DNA from: Actinotignum schaalii_C
GTDB taxonomy: Bacteria; Actinomycetota; Actinomycetes; Actinomycetales; Actinomycetaceae
Direction of reading: 5' to 3'
Assembly: GCF_034119425.1 (NCBI RefSeq)
Contig: NZ_JAWUEL010000005.1
Coordinates: forward strand, 1 to 64,000
Length of the DNA stretch: 64,000 nucleotides
Shown: positions 1 to 8,616 of the stretch, one piece after another
Position numbering within the stretch: position 1 is the first letter of the stretch
Layout of the letters: each line of letters begins with the position of its first letter
Position numbers and translations under genes: made by a program
Notes under the pieces: generated by a model
Database searches by the model: none
What the model was told of the DNA's origin: nothing
What the model saw: the letters and a program-made list of their open reading frames with translations, nothing else

Positions 1-1018
1 GCCCGGAGGAGGGAGCACCGGCCATCTGGTTAGGCATCATCGCCGGCGAGGGGCGCGAACCTCCGTGCCCGCGCCCGCCACCGGAACGCTGCCCGCCGCC
101 ACCGTGGTTGTTCTGATGCGAGCCCTGATGCGCACCGGGGCGGGGAGTACCCGCATTCTTGCGCCCGCCACCGGGACGGGGCATACCTTGCGAAGTGGCA
201 TACGGATTATTGCCGGGCCGCGGGCCGCGCCCGCCACCGGGACGGGGCATACCCTGCGAGGTGGCATAAGGGTTGTTCCCGGGGCGCGGGGTGCGCTGAT
301 CGGCTTCGGCACGCGCCGCCTTGGCGGATTTCACCGCGCCGCGCGGGGTAGGAATATTGGAGCGGCCGGAGTGCCCATTTTCCTGGGGCTTTGCGCCGCC
401 GTGCGCGGCATCAGCGCCGTGCCCAGTTCCCGCTCCCTCGGACTTGCCGGACGGTGCAGACGCACCGGGCTTGGGAGCCGGTTTCGGCGTGGCTTGCTGC
501 GGGCCGGGCTTACCGGGCTTCGGGGCCGCACTGCCATGAGCGCCAGCTGCGGAGCCGGGCTTAGGCACACCGGCGCTAGCGCCGGTTCCGGTAACGGCTC
601 CGGCAGCGCCTGCCACCGCGGCCGGGGTGGGCGCCGCGGCACTATCCGAACGCTGCTTGGCAGGAGTCGGCTTCGGGCCGGGCTTGGGTGCGCCGGTGCC
701 GGCAACACCGGAGTTCGCGGCTGCCTTCGCCTGCGCCGTCACATCGACAATCGAGGCCGAACCGGCGGGCATATCCACCGCATCGGGTGCCACGGGATGC
801 TTACGGGCAGGTTTGCGCGGTGCCGGCTTTGCGCTCCCCTTGGATTCAACCAATTCGGGGTGCGCTTCAAAGTATTCACGTGCTTTACGCACAACAGGTG
901 CCTCAATGGTGGACGAGGCAGATTTGACGAATTCGCCATTCTCCTTGAGTGTGGCCAGCAGCTTCTTGCTGGTCACCCCCAGTTCTTTGGCGAGTTCATG
1001 GACGCGGACTTTTGCCAC
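1..1018 (-). CDS. infB: Translation initiation factor IF-2, N-terminal part (cut by window edge)
   Basis: IF-2 is the GTPase that brings initiator tRNA to the 30S subunit. Only the first 339 codons are here; the GTPase and C-terminal domains lie beyond position 1. The protein starts from GTG (1016-1018) with a GGAGA ribosome binding site just upstream. Residues 2-50 form the conserved N-terminal IF2_N fold (begins AKVRVHELAKELGV). After that comes a long Pro/Gly/Ala/Lys-rich linker typical of actinobacterial IF-2. The linker contains an in-frame tandem duplication of about 20 residues (repeated core NNPYATSQGMPRPGGGR, about 180-295). It follows nusA and ylxR in the classic order. Confidence 0.93.
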   Translation of the reverse strand, partial: MAKVRVHELAKELGVTSKKLLATLKENGEFVKSASSTIEAPVVRKAREYFEAHPELVESKGSAKPAPRKPARKHPVAPDAVDMPAGSASIVDVTAQAKAAANSGVAGTGAPKPGPKPTPAKQRSDSAAAPTPAAVAGAAGAVTGTGASAGVPKPGSAAGAHGSAAPKPGKPGPQQATPKPAPKPGASAPSGKSEGAGTGHGADAAHGGAKPQENGHSGRSNIPTPRGAVKSAKAARAEADQRTPRPGNNPYATSQGMPRPGGGRGPRPGNNPYATSQGMPRPGGGRKNAGTPRPGAHQGSHQNNHGGGGQRSGGGRGHGGSRPSPAMMPNQMAGAPSSG

Positions 1019-1145
1019 AGTTCTCCTTCGTTGGGCCCGGCAAAAGTGCGCGCGGACCCGCTAAATCCGGTTGTTCATCGTTGGGTACTCATCGGGTGCC
1101 CATCAGCTTCCAACCCGCTTTCTTGGTCTCGGGTTTTCGCTCCGC

Positions 1146-1403
1146 TCACGCGAGCGAACTGATTACTTCTGTTACGGCATGCGGAGGAAGAACGACGGCG
1201 CAGCGAAAGGCATGCGCAAGTTGTCCCGTCCGCATTCCCCTGGCTAGACAGTCAGGGTGGGCGTGCACCCACGCACCCCGGCCGGGCAGTCGCTGTTCTC
1301 TATCCACAACAACTCCCGCATCGGTTAGCGCTAAGCGCACCAGATCCTCCCGGGCAGCACGCTGACGGCACCCCACGCACATGCGCGGATTTTTCGCCAT
1401 CAT
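1146..1403 (-). CDS. ylxR: YlxR family RNA-binding protein (DUF448)
   Basis: This is an 85-residue basic protein of the YlxR family, encoded between nusA and infB in most Gram-positive bacteria. In Firmicutes the family binds RNase P RNA (RnpM). The diagnostic start RMCVGCRQR is present, followed by a Gly-Arg-Gly-Ala-Trp turn (PGRGAWVH) that is highly conserved. Two adjacent ATG codons open the frame. Its length fits the family. Transcription is from nusA towards infB, with a 49-nt gap from nusA and 127 nt to infB. The exact role in actinobacteria is not settled. Confidence 0.92.
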   Translation of the reverse strand: MMAKNPRMCVGCRQRAAREDLVRLALTDAGVVVDREQRLPGRGAWVHAHPDCLARGMRTGQLAHAFRCAVVLPPHAVTEVISSLA

Positions 1404-1452
1404 CCCACCGCCTCGAAATTCACACCCTATCTATTTTAGCGGCAAGATGCTA

Positions 1453-2535
1453 CTAGCGCACGTCATCATGCACGTGTGCCGCGTGATCTTCCCCGTGTTC
1501 AGCATCGTTGGGGGCTTCGCCACCGGAAATTTCCGCGACGGGAGCTTCGTGCACATCGGATTCTTTACGAATATCGATGGACCACCCGGTGAGCTTGGCT
1601 GCTAGGCGCACATTCTGCGCTTCTTTACCGATAGCGAGGGATGCCTGCCCATCGGGAACAATGGCGCGGGCCTGGCGTTTCTCCACGGAGATGATATCCA
1701 CCCGGGTTACCTTCGCGGGGGACAGTGACGCGGCGATAAATACCGCCGGATCATCGTTGTAATCAACGATGTCAATTTTCTCCCCACCCAGCTCCGTGGT
1801 GACCGCACGCACGCGCTGACCGTTATGGCCAATACATGCACCCTTGGCATTAACCTCCGGATCCTCGGCGTACACGGCAAGCTTGGAGCGGTGCCCCGCT
1901 TCGCGCGCGAGCGCCACGAGTTCCACCGTCCCACTGGCAATTTCAGGCACTTCCAGTTCAAAGAGACGGCGCACAAAATCCGGGTGGGTACGCGAGAGCC
2001 GAATAGAAGCACCACGGCTGGTGACCACTACGTCCAAGACAAGGGCGCGGATGCGATCCCCCCTGTTGAGATGCTCGGTAGGAACCTGTTCCTCCGCTCG
2101 CAAAATAGCTTCGTGGTCCCCCACTTCCACGAGGAGATCGCGGGAGAAGCTATCGCGTCCGGCCCGGCCTTGCACAACGCCGGAAATAATGTCACCCTGC
2201 TTATTTTTGAAGGAGCCGAGCACGCGATTCGCCTCGGCTTCCTTGAGGCGCTGGGCGATAACGGATTTCGCCGTCGCCGTCGCAATGCGCCCAAAATCGT
2301 GCGGGGTGTCATCGAATTCACCGACGACATTACCCTCTTCGTCAATTTCCGGGGCCCACACCACGATTTTTCCGGTGCGCCGATCCATATCGACCCGGGC
2401 CCCGCGAATCGCGCCGGGCACCCGCGCATAGGCGTGCAACAGGGCATCTTCAATTGCTTCGACGAGTACATCGGAGCTCAGGCCAAGTTCACTTTCCAGG
2501 GCCCGCAGCTCGTTCATGTGAATTTGAATATCCAC
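1453..2535 (-). CDS. nusA: Transcription termination/antitermination protein NusA
   Basis: NusA binds RNA polymerase and nascent RNA and modulates pausing, termination and antitermination. The 360-residue protein has the N-terminal polymerase-binding helix region (about 1-100), an S1 domain (about 105-190, containing GDIISGVVQGR) and two KH domains (about 200-340, with IGHNGQRVRAV in KH1 and IGKEAQNVRLAAKLTGW in KH2). It lacks the acidic repeats of proteobacterial NusA, as is usual in actinobacteria. The start is GTG with GGAGA five bases upstream, eight bases after the rimP stop, so the two are surely co-transcribed. The last 25 residues are His/Asp/Glu-rich. Confidence 0.97.
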   Translation of the reverse strand: MDIQIHMNELRALESELGLSSDVLVEAIEDALLHAYARVPGAIRGARVDMDRRTGKIVVWAPEIDEEGNVVGEFDDTPHDFGRIATATAKSVIAQRLKEAEANRVLGSFKNKQGDIISGVVQGRAGRDSFSRDLLVEVGDHEAILRAEEQVPTEHLNRGDRIRALVLDVVVTSRGASIRLSRTHPDFVRRLFELEVPEIASGTVELVALAREAGHRSKLAVYAEDPEVNAKGACIGHNGQRVRAVTTELGGEKIDIVDYNDDPAVFIAASLSPAKVTRVDIISVEKRQARAIVPDGQASLAIGKEAQNVRLAAKLTGWSIDIRKESDVHEAPVAEISGGEAPNDAEHGEDHAAHVHDDVR

Positions 2536-2543
2536 GATTTCTC

Positions 2544-3095
2544 CTACTCTTCCTCGCCGTCGCGATGGAATTCAATATCAACGCGGGCCCGTTCCACCCG
2601 GCCAATGGGTAAGCGCCGTTCCGCTCCCCCGTTATCCGATGCGAGGACCAGGGTATCGCCCTCGACGGCGCGCAGCCGGCTCACGATCTCGTCTTCACCG
2701 GAGGGTGTCAGACGCAGCAGGCGCCCCACTGCGCGGGAAAAGTGGCGCGGTTCCACGAGCGGGCGGGTGGCACCGGGGGTGGACACTTCCAGGTTATAGG
2801 CACCCTGAACGAGGTCGACGTCGTCCAAACGCGCGGAAATAAGACGCGAAACGTCGGTCAGTTGATCCGAGCCAACACCGCCGGGGCCGCTGGGGAGATC
2901 GACCGTGACGTGAACGACGGCGCGCCCACCGGCACGGCCCACCGTTACGCCTTCCAGGTAGAGCCCGCATTGGGAAACAAGAGGTTCAATCGCGGCGATG
3001 ATTTCGCCGATCCGCTGTGCCTGACTGGATTTACGGGGCCCGGTAGAGCGGCGGTCCCGCCGCGCGGGAGGACGCGAACTCTTGGAATGACTCAT
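2544..3095 (-). CDS. rimP: Ribosome maturation factor RimP
   Basis: RimP assists late 30S subunit maturation. The 183-residue frame carries the family features: LVSQCGLYLEGVTVGRAGGRAVVHVTVD in the N-terminal alpha/beta domain (quoted as a region, about residues 38-68), then the helix SRLISARLDD and VQGAYNLEVSTPGATRPL before the SH3-like C-terminal half. The first 30 residues are Ser/Arg-rich and may be partly untranslated if a later start is used. It is the first gene of the rimP-nusA-ylxR-infB operon and diverges from the gene at 3291; the 195-bp gap must hold both promoters. Confidence 0.95.
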   Translation of the reverse strand: MSHSKSSRPPARRDRRSTGPRKSSQAQRIGEIIAAIEPLVSQCGLYLEGVTVGRAGGRAVVHVTVDLPSGPGGVGSDQLTDVSRLISARLDDVDLVQGAYNLEVSTPGATRPLVEPRHFSRAVGRLLRLTPSGEDEIVSRLRAVEGDTLVLASDNGGAERRLPIGRVERARVDIEFHRDGEEE

Positions 3096-3290
3096 GGGCT
3101 AATCCTACAGTTTCCGCGCCGCGCCGTGGTACACGGGCGTGCCAAGCGGTGCCTACGTCGCAGGTATCACCGCCGTTGCCCACGGTGGCACGGTGCGCAG
3201 CGCACCATCATCAGCGCGCGCACCGTCTCCCAGGCCGATCGAGGTGGCACAATGTAAGCGGTTTTATTCTCGTCACGAAAGCGGAGAAGC

Positions 3291-4430
3291 ATGGCAGCTG
3301 CACCCCGGAGCGGAGCGCTCGCTCATCGGCGCACCTCTCAGCCGGTTCGAACCACGGTGCAGCTGGTGGGCACCGCCGTGCTTACGATCCTCATCATTGG
3401 CGCCATTCTTATTGCGATGGGAGCACGGTGGGAACACGGCGACCCCTCCCCCACACCTATGACGATGACGCAGGAACTGCGCCAAAGTCTTGCCGTGGCA
3501 TCCCAGCGGTGCTCGGCAGCCGCCACCGATCTGGCCGCTGAAACGGGCGGCTACACCGCGCAGGTATACCAGGATGTTGCCGAGCACGCGAGCATATGGG
3601 AGAACCAGCTTGGTGGGGTATGGCAGGCGTGGCCGAGCGGAGCCCCGGCCGGGCATACAAATTCTCCCGAGCCTTCTCCCCTGGCTCCCGATGCTGCTGA
3701 ATTACTCGCGGAATTATCCAAGATTAGCTCCGCGGCGGTAACGGCAGCGGATGCGCTACTGCCCGAAGCGGAAACTCCGGCGAAAGGCGCGACCGCGAGT
3801 ACGGCGGATGGCGCAACAGACGGCGCAGCGAAAGGCCTCGTCGCTCGCGAGGAGATATCTGAGGAAGTAGCCGGCGAGCGCGCACTTTATTTCGCTATTG
3901 CGCTGCGGGCAACGTGGGATGCCCAGGTAGTGGCCGAGGCTAGCGGGTTACCCGCCCCGGATCCCTTTGGTGCCGCGGCTGCGGGTGGCCCTAGGTACGA
4001 CGTCGCCCAGCTGGTACCAGCGGGCGGCGACGCGAAGCTTCTCGCTGCCGCGAATACGGCCCGCCAGTGGTACGAAGTTGATGCGGCACGCCGGGATATG
4101 GAGGGACATGCCGAGCGCATGGAACGCATCGCGCGCATTGCTGATCTGGAGGAAGCCCTACTTCGCGCCGGCACCCCGGATACCCGCGCCGCCAGCATTC
4201 CCCTCCCGGCTGTTGCAGACGATGAGCTCGCATCCGCCGCGTATGCCACTTTGATCGGTGCACTATGGCAAAGCGGAGCGCCGGCCACGGAGGCTCTTAA
4301 TTTTGCGCTTGTTTTGGATGGTGGTGGCGGCGGGACCGCTGCGGGCGGTGTTATCGGGCCCAGCGGTGCCACGAGCCAGAGCCTCGGTAGTGCAGCACTC
4401 CCCGGGCTTTCACCGCACACGGCAGGCTAA
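3291..4430 (+). CDS. Membrane-anchored protein of unknown function
   Basis: I do not recognise this 379-residue protein. It has a basic N-terminus and one hydrophobic segment (about residues 24-46, LVGTAVLTILIIGAILIAMG), so it is a signal-anchored protein with an extracytoplasmic body. The body is Ala/Glu-rich, mostly helical, and includes EALLRAGTPDTRAA near residue 290. The C-terminus is Gly/Ser-rich. In other actinobacteria this slot between proS and rimP often holds a ferritin-like DUF4439 protein; similarity here is too weak by eye to assign it. The ATG is preceded by GGAG at a suitable distance. An 18-base segment (3819-3836) also occurs inside ylxR. Confidence 0.75.
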   Translation: MAAAPRSGALAHRRTSQPVRTTVQLVGTAVLTILIIGAILIAMGARWEHGDPSPTPMTMTQELRQSLAVASQRCSAAATDLAAETGGYTAQVYQDVAEHASIWENQLGGVWQAWPSGAPAGHTNSPEPSPLAPDAAELLAELSKISSAAVTAADALLPEAETPAKGATASTADGATDGAAKGLVAREEISEEVAGERALYFAIALRATWDAQVVAEASGLPAPDPFGAAAAGGPRYDVAQLVPAGGDAKLLAAANTARQWYEVDAARRDMEGHAERMERIARIADLEEALLRAGTPDTRAASIPLPAVADDELASAAYATLIGALWQSGAPATEALNFALVLDGGGGGTAAGGVIGPSGATSQSLGSAALPGLSPHTAG

Positions 4431-4477
4431 TTACGTTATGTCCACGATAATCACTACCAATACGGTACGTTGTTTGC

Positions 4478-4879
4478 ATGCGGACAAACAGCGATTCTCC
4501 CAGCGATGAGTCAAAGCAGCCCAGCTTCAATGACCCGTTGCCGCGTTCAGATGAAGACTCTGTCATTGAGCGGCGTATGCGGCGCATTTTAGACCTGCTT
4601 GCCGATTATGTTCTGTGGATTTTCTTGCTGCTCACTTTCCACATCAATAATTCACGGGCATTACTCGAGAAAAAAGTGGGCTACGGCGAGGCGCTCGCCT
4701 ACCAATGGCCGCGTTTGTTAGGCGCCTGCGCCGTTTTCACGGTTTTATTCGTTATCGTCAAGAAATACCGCAAGCCCGGCAGTAAACCGCCACGTTTCGG
4801 GTTCAACCTTGAGACCGTCGCGGATATGGGAACTCTCCTGGCTTTCTGCTTCGCGGTGGGGGTCCTAGGTGCCTTTTAG
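4478..4879 (+). CDS. Small three-helix membrane protein of unknown function
   Basis: This 133-residue protein has a charged cytoplasmic head of about 35 residues (Ser/Asp/Glu-rich), then three hydrophobic segments: around 40-58 (ADYVLWIFLLLTF), 80-98 (LLGACAVFTVLFVIV) and 117-133 (MGTLLAFCFAVGVLGAF). I cannot assign a family. It lies 47 nt after the unknown gene at 3291 on the same strand and is followed by a strong hairpin, so the two probably form one transcription unit. Low similarity to anything recognised; the coding call rests on the clean frame, membrane topology and flanking terminator. Confidence 0.65.
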   Translation: MRTNSDSPSDESKQPSFNDPLPRSDEDSVIERRMRRILDLLADYVLWIFLLLTFHINNSRALLEKKVGYGEALAYQWPRLLGACAVFTVLFVIVKKYRKPGSKPPRFGFNLETVADMGTLLAFCFAVGVLGAF

Positions 4880-4925
4880 CTGAACACAGCCCGGATACCG
4901 GCCAGTTCCGCCCCGCCCCCGAGCA

Positions 4926-4980
4926 CACAAAATGCGCTTCCAGAACATACATATTTATGTAGCTGGAAGCGCATTTTGTG
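4926..4980. terminator. Bidirectional intrinsic terminator
   Basis: An 18-bp perfect inverted repeat (4926-4943 with 4963-4980) lies between two convergent genes, the small membrane protein (+) and proS (-). The 19-nt loop contains a further 5-bp pairing (4945-4949 with 4956-4960). Each arm carries an A/T tract on its outer side (CAAAATG / CATTTTG), so it can end transcription from both directions. Confidence 0.9.
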
Positions 4981-5025
4981 GTTACGAGCAAGATCCGAGC
5001 ACACTGTCAGCCAGCGTGGGAAGGA

Positions 5026-6870
5026 TTACTCGCTAGCCTGGGCAGCAGCCAGAATCTCCTGTCCCCGGGCGGCGGCATCCGCCACCGCCACGTCTTCGGA
5101 TTCCCCGGTGGCGCGGGTGCGTACTTCCACCGTTCCATTGGCCAGACCCCGGCCAACCACCACCGCGTAGGGCATGCCCAGGAGCTCGTAATCAGCGAAT
5201 TTCACTCCGGCGCTCACCTTACGGCGGTCATCGAAGAGGACTTCGATACCCGCGGCGGTCAGCTGTTTCGCTAAGTCCTCGGCGGCAGAGAAGACGGCGT
5301 CGTCCTTACCGGTAGCAAGAATATGTACCTGCGCGGGCGCTACGCCCACCGGCCAGACCAGGCCCTTCTCATCGTGGTACTGCTCGGCAATAGCGGCGAG
5401 GACGCGGGACACACCCACCCCGTAGGAACCCATGGTGACCACGCGAGTTTTACCGTTTTCGTCGAGCACCGTGAGGCCTAGAGCCTCGGCGTATTTGCGC
5501 CCCAGCTGGAAAATATGGCCAATTTCGATACCGCGCGCGATATCGAGCGGGCCCGAACCGTCCGGGGCTTCGTCGCCGGCACGTACTTCCGCGGCTTCGA
5601 TGGTGCCATCGGCCTCGAAATCGCGTCCGTAGACCAGGTTGAAAATATGCTTATCCACCGCGTTGCCGCCGGCGATCCAGCGCGAGCCGCGGGCCACGTG
5701 GGGGTCAAGGAGGAGGCGCGCCACCGGCACCGTTGCGCCGTCGCCAGCACCGTCAGCTCCGTCGCCGGAATTGTCAGCAACGGCGCCACCGCGGGCCTGC
5801 GGGCCAACCGCACCGGGGCCGGTATAACCCGGCACGATTCCCGGGTACTTCTCCATATCCTCAGGAGCAGCAAGCTCCACCTCGGCCGGCGCCAAGCTGG
5901 CTTCCACGCGCTTCATATCAACTTCGCGGTCCCCGGGAAGAGCGATGACCACCACTTCTTTCTCCCCATCGGGATGAGTGAGGGTAACGATTACCGACTT
6001 GAGCGTATCTGCGGCGCTCCAGGGGCGGTCCGAACGCGGATGCACCTGATTTGCCATCTCAACCAGGTCAGCGATAGTTTTCGCCCCGGGGGTATCCACC
6101 AGCTCGGGTGCCGGAACGTCAGAGAAGTCCTGCTTGGGAAGCGGCGGCGTCGTAACCGCTTCGGTATTCGCAGCGTAACCACCCGCGGACCGGACAAAAG
6201 TATCCTCCCCAATCGCGGTGGGGAACAGGAACTCTTCCGAACGCGAGCCGCCCATTGCCCCGGACATCGCGGAAACAATCGCGTAAGGCAGACCCAAGCG
6301 CTCGAAAATACGCTGGTAGGCGGCGCGCATCGTATTGTAGGAAGCGTCCAGCCCCGCCTCGTCCATATCAAAGGAATACGCATCCTTCATGACGAATTCG
6401 CGCCCGCGAATCACGCCGGCGCGCGGGCGGGCCTCATCGCGGTACTTCGTTTGGATTTGATAGAGCGTAAGAGGCAGATCCTTGTAGGAAGAATAAAGAT
6501 CCTTGACGAGAAGCGTGAACATTTCCTCGTGCGTGGGGGCAAGCAACATGTCGTTACCCTTGCGATCCACCAGCTTGAAGAGGGTGGGGCCGTATTCACT
6601 CCAGCGGTTTGTCGCTTCGTAAGGTTCGCGCGGGAGCAGGGCCGGGAAAAGTACTTCCTGAGCCCCGGATGCATCCATTTCTTCGCGGACAACCCGCTCC
6701 ACTTTCCGCAGCACGCGCAAGCCGAGCGGCAGCCAGGTGTAAATACCTGGGGCCACGCGCCGCACGTACCCGCCGCGGACTAGGAGCTTATGACTGGCGA
6801 CCTCGGCGTCGGCCGGGTCTTCGCGCAAGGTGCGCACAAAAAGACTAGACATTCTCAGCACGCCCGCCAT
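5026..6870 (-). CDS. proS: Proline--tRNA ligase (bacterial type, with editing domain)
   Basis: This enzyme charges tRNA-Pro. At 614 residues it is the long bacterial type. Class II motif 1 and the start of the catalytic core are at about 1-200 (EVASHKLLVRGGY, APGIYTWLPLG). An inserted YbaK-like editing domain, which removes mischarged Ala-tRNA-Pro, spans about 225-420. Motif 3 with the anticodon-binding domain follows (GSYGVGVSRVLAA). The insert holds a Gly/Ala/Asp-rich stretch unlike most homologues. Homologues often begin near RMSSLF, so translation may start at the GTG (6861) or ATG (6852) rather than 6870; no clear ribosome binding site decides. No T-box is visible upstream. Confidence 0.96.
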   Translation of the reverse strand: MAGVLRMSSLFVRTLREDPADAEVASHKLLVRGGYVRRVAPGIYTWLPLGLRVLRKVERVVREEMDASGAQEVLFPALLPREPYEATNRWSEYGPTLFKLVDRKGNDMLLAPTHEEMFTLLVKDLYSSYKDLPLTLYQIQTKYRDEARPRAGVIRGREFVMKDAYSFDMDEAGLDASYNTMRAAYQRIFERLGLPYAIVSAMSGAMGGSRSEEFLFPTAIGEDTFVRSAGGYAANTEAVTTPPLPKQDFSDVPAPELVDTPGAKTIADLVEMANQVHPRSDRPWSAADTLKSVIVTLTHPDGEKEVVVIALPGDREVDMKRVEASLAPAEVELAAPEDMEKYPGIVPGYTGPGAVGPQARGGAVADNSGDGADGAGDGATVPVARLLLDPHVARGSRWIAGGNAVDKHIFNLVYGRDFEADGTIEAAEVRAGDEAPDGSGPLDIARGIEIGHIFQLGRKYAEALGLTVLDENGKTRVVTMGSYGVGVSRVLAAIAEQYHDEKGLVWPVGVAPAQVHILATGKDDAVFSAAEDLAKQLTAAGIEVLFDDRRKVSAGVKFADYELLGMPYAVVVGRGLANGTVEVRTRATGESEDVAVADAAARGQEILAAAQASE

Positions 6871-7046
6871 TCTACCCGCTCATGATGCAGGACGGCGCGG
6901 CACCGGTGGTGGATGGGGCAACGGCGCAAACGGGGCACGGCCCACTCGGCGCACCGGAGCGGATGGTGGGAACGGTACCCGAGCGGAGCAACAGCGCCAA
7001 ACGGAGCGGCAACGTGATGCCAGAGGGTACATGCGGCGCCCTGAAG

Positions 7047-7910
7047 CTAGAGGAGGACCGTTGCCCATTCCCCCGCGCGGCTAAAACCTACGTGCTGGTA
7101 GAGCCTAACCGCGGCGGTATTGTAGTCATTGACGTAGAGGGAGACGGTGGATGCATAGCGGGCGCGCACCTGGTCGACGACGCTGGCCATCGCCCGGGTC
7201 GCTATCCCACGTCCCCGTAGGTCAGGAGCAGTCCATACACCTTGGATCTGCGCCACTCCCCCGGCCAATGCACCGATATCAGCCTTGAATTCCACCCGCG
7301 GGGCGCCGGTGGCGGGATCGATGCCCATGCGCACGAAAGTGTAACCGGAGCGGATCAGCTCACGGACCCGCCGCCCGTAGCTCGGCCCATAAACAGTCGG
7401 GTCGTATCCGACTTCCTCGGTGAACATGGCGACTGCCGCGGGGAAAACAGCGTCGAATTCCCAGGGCTCGGCCGGACGCACCTGCGGATCTGGTGCTACC
7501 GCGGAGGCGTGAGTCATGGAGAGGGAATACTGGCGCGCACGAATTTCGCGAGCGGGGCTCCAGGAGCGCTCCAGATGCTCCCACAGTCCAAGAACCTGAT
7601 CGGCTGGCCCGAGGATGGAGCAGGCTACCCGATGGCGGGAAAGAATATCGTCGCCCAGTTCACGCAGACCCGCCGGGGAAAATCCCAGGGGAATAATATT
7701 GCCGCCGTCCCAGGCTAGTGCTTCAATATCGCGGCGGTGCATCGCCGCCAGCGCCGAGGATGTCCCCACGCCCATGCGTTCTACATTGACGCGGGCGAGC
7801 ACGGAGTTGATCGGGTCGCGGGCTAAAAATTCCAGAGCGCGGGATTTATCCGCGCCCGTGAGACGGCGCAGCGAGGACGCAGCTCGATGCGGCCAAATGG
7901 AGCGTTTCAT
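7047..7910 (-). CDS. GNAT acetyltransferase with N-terminal DUF4081 domain
   Basis: This is a 287-residue two-domain protein. The N-terminal DUF4081 half contains ALAWDGGNIIPLG, a conserved segment of that actinobacterial family. The C-terminal half is a GNAT fold with the acetyl-CoA loop QGVWTAPDLRGRGIATRAMA and the final YVNDYNTAAVRLYQHVGF motif. Substrate unknown. In other actinobacteria it sits beside ispG and proS, so its place here next to proS is normal although ispG is absent. I chose the ATG at 7910, ten bases after the upstream gene; the frame stays open further upstream but that part overlaps the DivIVA gene. Confidence 0.88.
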   Translation of the reverse strand: MKRSIWPHRAASSLRRLTGADKSRALEFLARDPINSVLARVNVERMGVGTSSALAAMHRRDIEALAWDGGNIIPLGFSPAGLRELGDDILSRHRVACSILGPADQVLGLWEHLERSWSPAREIRARQYSLSMTHASAVAPDPQVRPAEPWEFDAVFPAAVAMFTEEVGYDPTVYGPSYGRRVRELIRSGYTFVRMGIDPATGAPRVEFKADIGALAGGVAQIQGVWTAPDLRGRGIATRAMASVVDQVRARYASTVSLYVNDYNTAAVRLYQHVGFSRAGEWATVLL

Positions 7911-7920
7911 CGCAGTGTGT

Positions 7921-8460
7921 TTACTCCACCGCAAGCAAGACGCTGACAGCCCGCTCGAGGAACACATCAACGACGGCTTCGTCATAAGCGTTTTTCCCGC
8001 GTGATTCCGGGAAAATAGCGTCGCGTACCACTTCTGAGGTGATGGTTTCTTCACCGTCGAAATACCGGGCGAGGCGATCGAGCAGTTCGTCAACATCCGA
8101 TTTGCGGTATCCCCAGCCTTCAGCGTCAGCAAAACGCTGCCCGGCCGGGCGCAGGAGGCGCGGATAAAGGCTTTTAGCATCCTGGTAGGCGAGGTTGAGC
8201 CAGGCTTGTTCCCCACGCGCCCCGATAGTATTAGCCCGCTTAAGATGAATAAAGGCAGCTTCGAGACGGTCGAGAGCAGCATCTACCCGGGCCGGATCAT
8301 ATCCGCCACGCTGGCGGGAAAAACCGGCACGCCGCACATCCGTTTCGTCCATATCACCAGTGCCCCGCGAATATGCGTCTTTTGCGCGGGCGAGGAAATC
8401 ATCGACCTGCTCGGTATTGTATCCGCGCGTGAGCGGACCCACTCGTTTAAACGTGCTCAC
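7921..8460 (-). CDS. DivIVA-domain repeat protein
   Basis: The 179-residue protein carries four copies of a short DivIVA N-terminal-type motif, a Gly/Ala-Tyr followed a few residues on by Val-Asp and then Leu: GYNTEQVDDFL near residue 14, GYDPARVDAAL near 53, GYRKSDVDELL near 117 and AYDEAVVDVFL near 158. This matches the actinobacterial DivIVA-domain repeat family, related to polar/septal scaffold proteins but lacking the long coiled coil of DivIVA itself. Role unknown; a cell-envelope or division-site link is inference. The start is GTG with AGGTGA upstream. It is followed after 10 nt by the GNAT gene. Confidence 0.85.
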   Translation of the reverse strand: MSTFKRVGPLTRGYNTEQVDDFLARAKDAYSRGTGDMDETDVRRAGFSRQRGGYDPARVDAALDRLEAAFIHLKRANTIGARGEQAWLNLAYQDAKSLYPRLLRPAGQRFADAEGWGYRKSDVDELLDRLARYFDGEETITSEVVRDAIFPESRGKNAYDEAVVDVFLERAVSVLLAVE

Positions 8461-8616
8461 AACTCACCTCACTTATCTACGCCGGCACCACGGTGCCGAC
8501 CTGCCGACCTTCCCTCTTAATGTGCCGCACTCATTTTGCCATATGCGCCCACCACACGCCGCTCTCGCTCACAGCGCAGTCGCACCGTACACCGGGCTCG
8601 CCTTACCGGGCTTGCC

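Noticed and set aside
1825..2799. Long open frame on the plus strand across nusA and rimP
   Set aside because: It is antisense to nusA and rimP, whose domains are clear, and is explained by GC-rich codon bias.
3343..3357. GGTTCGAACC, a tRNA T-loop-like string
   Set aside because: It lies inside a coding frame and no acceptor stem, anticodon arm or D arm can be built around it.
5515..6783. Long open plus-strand frame opposite proS
   Set aside because: It is a shadow of proS; no known domain, no ribosome binding site.
7911..8282. N-terminal extension of the GNAT protein past 7910
   Set aside because: It overlaps the DivIVA-repeat gene in another frame and its text is low-quality; the start at 7910 gives the normal family length.
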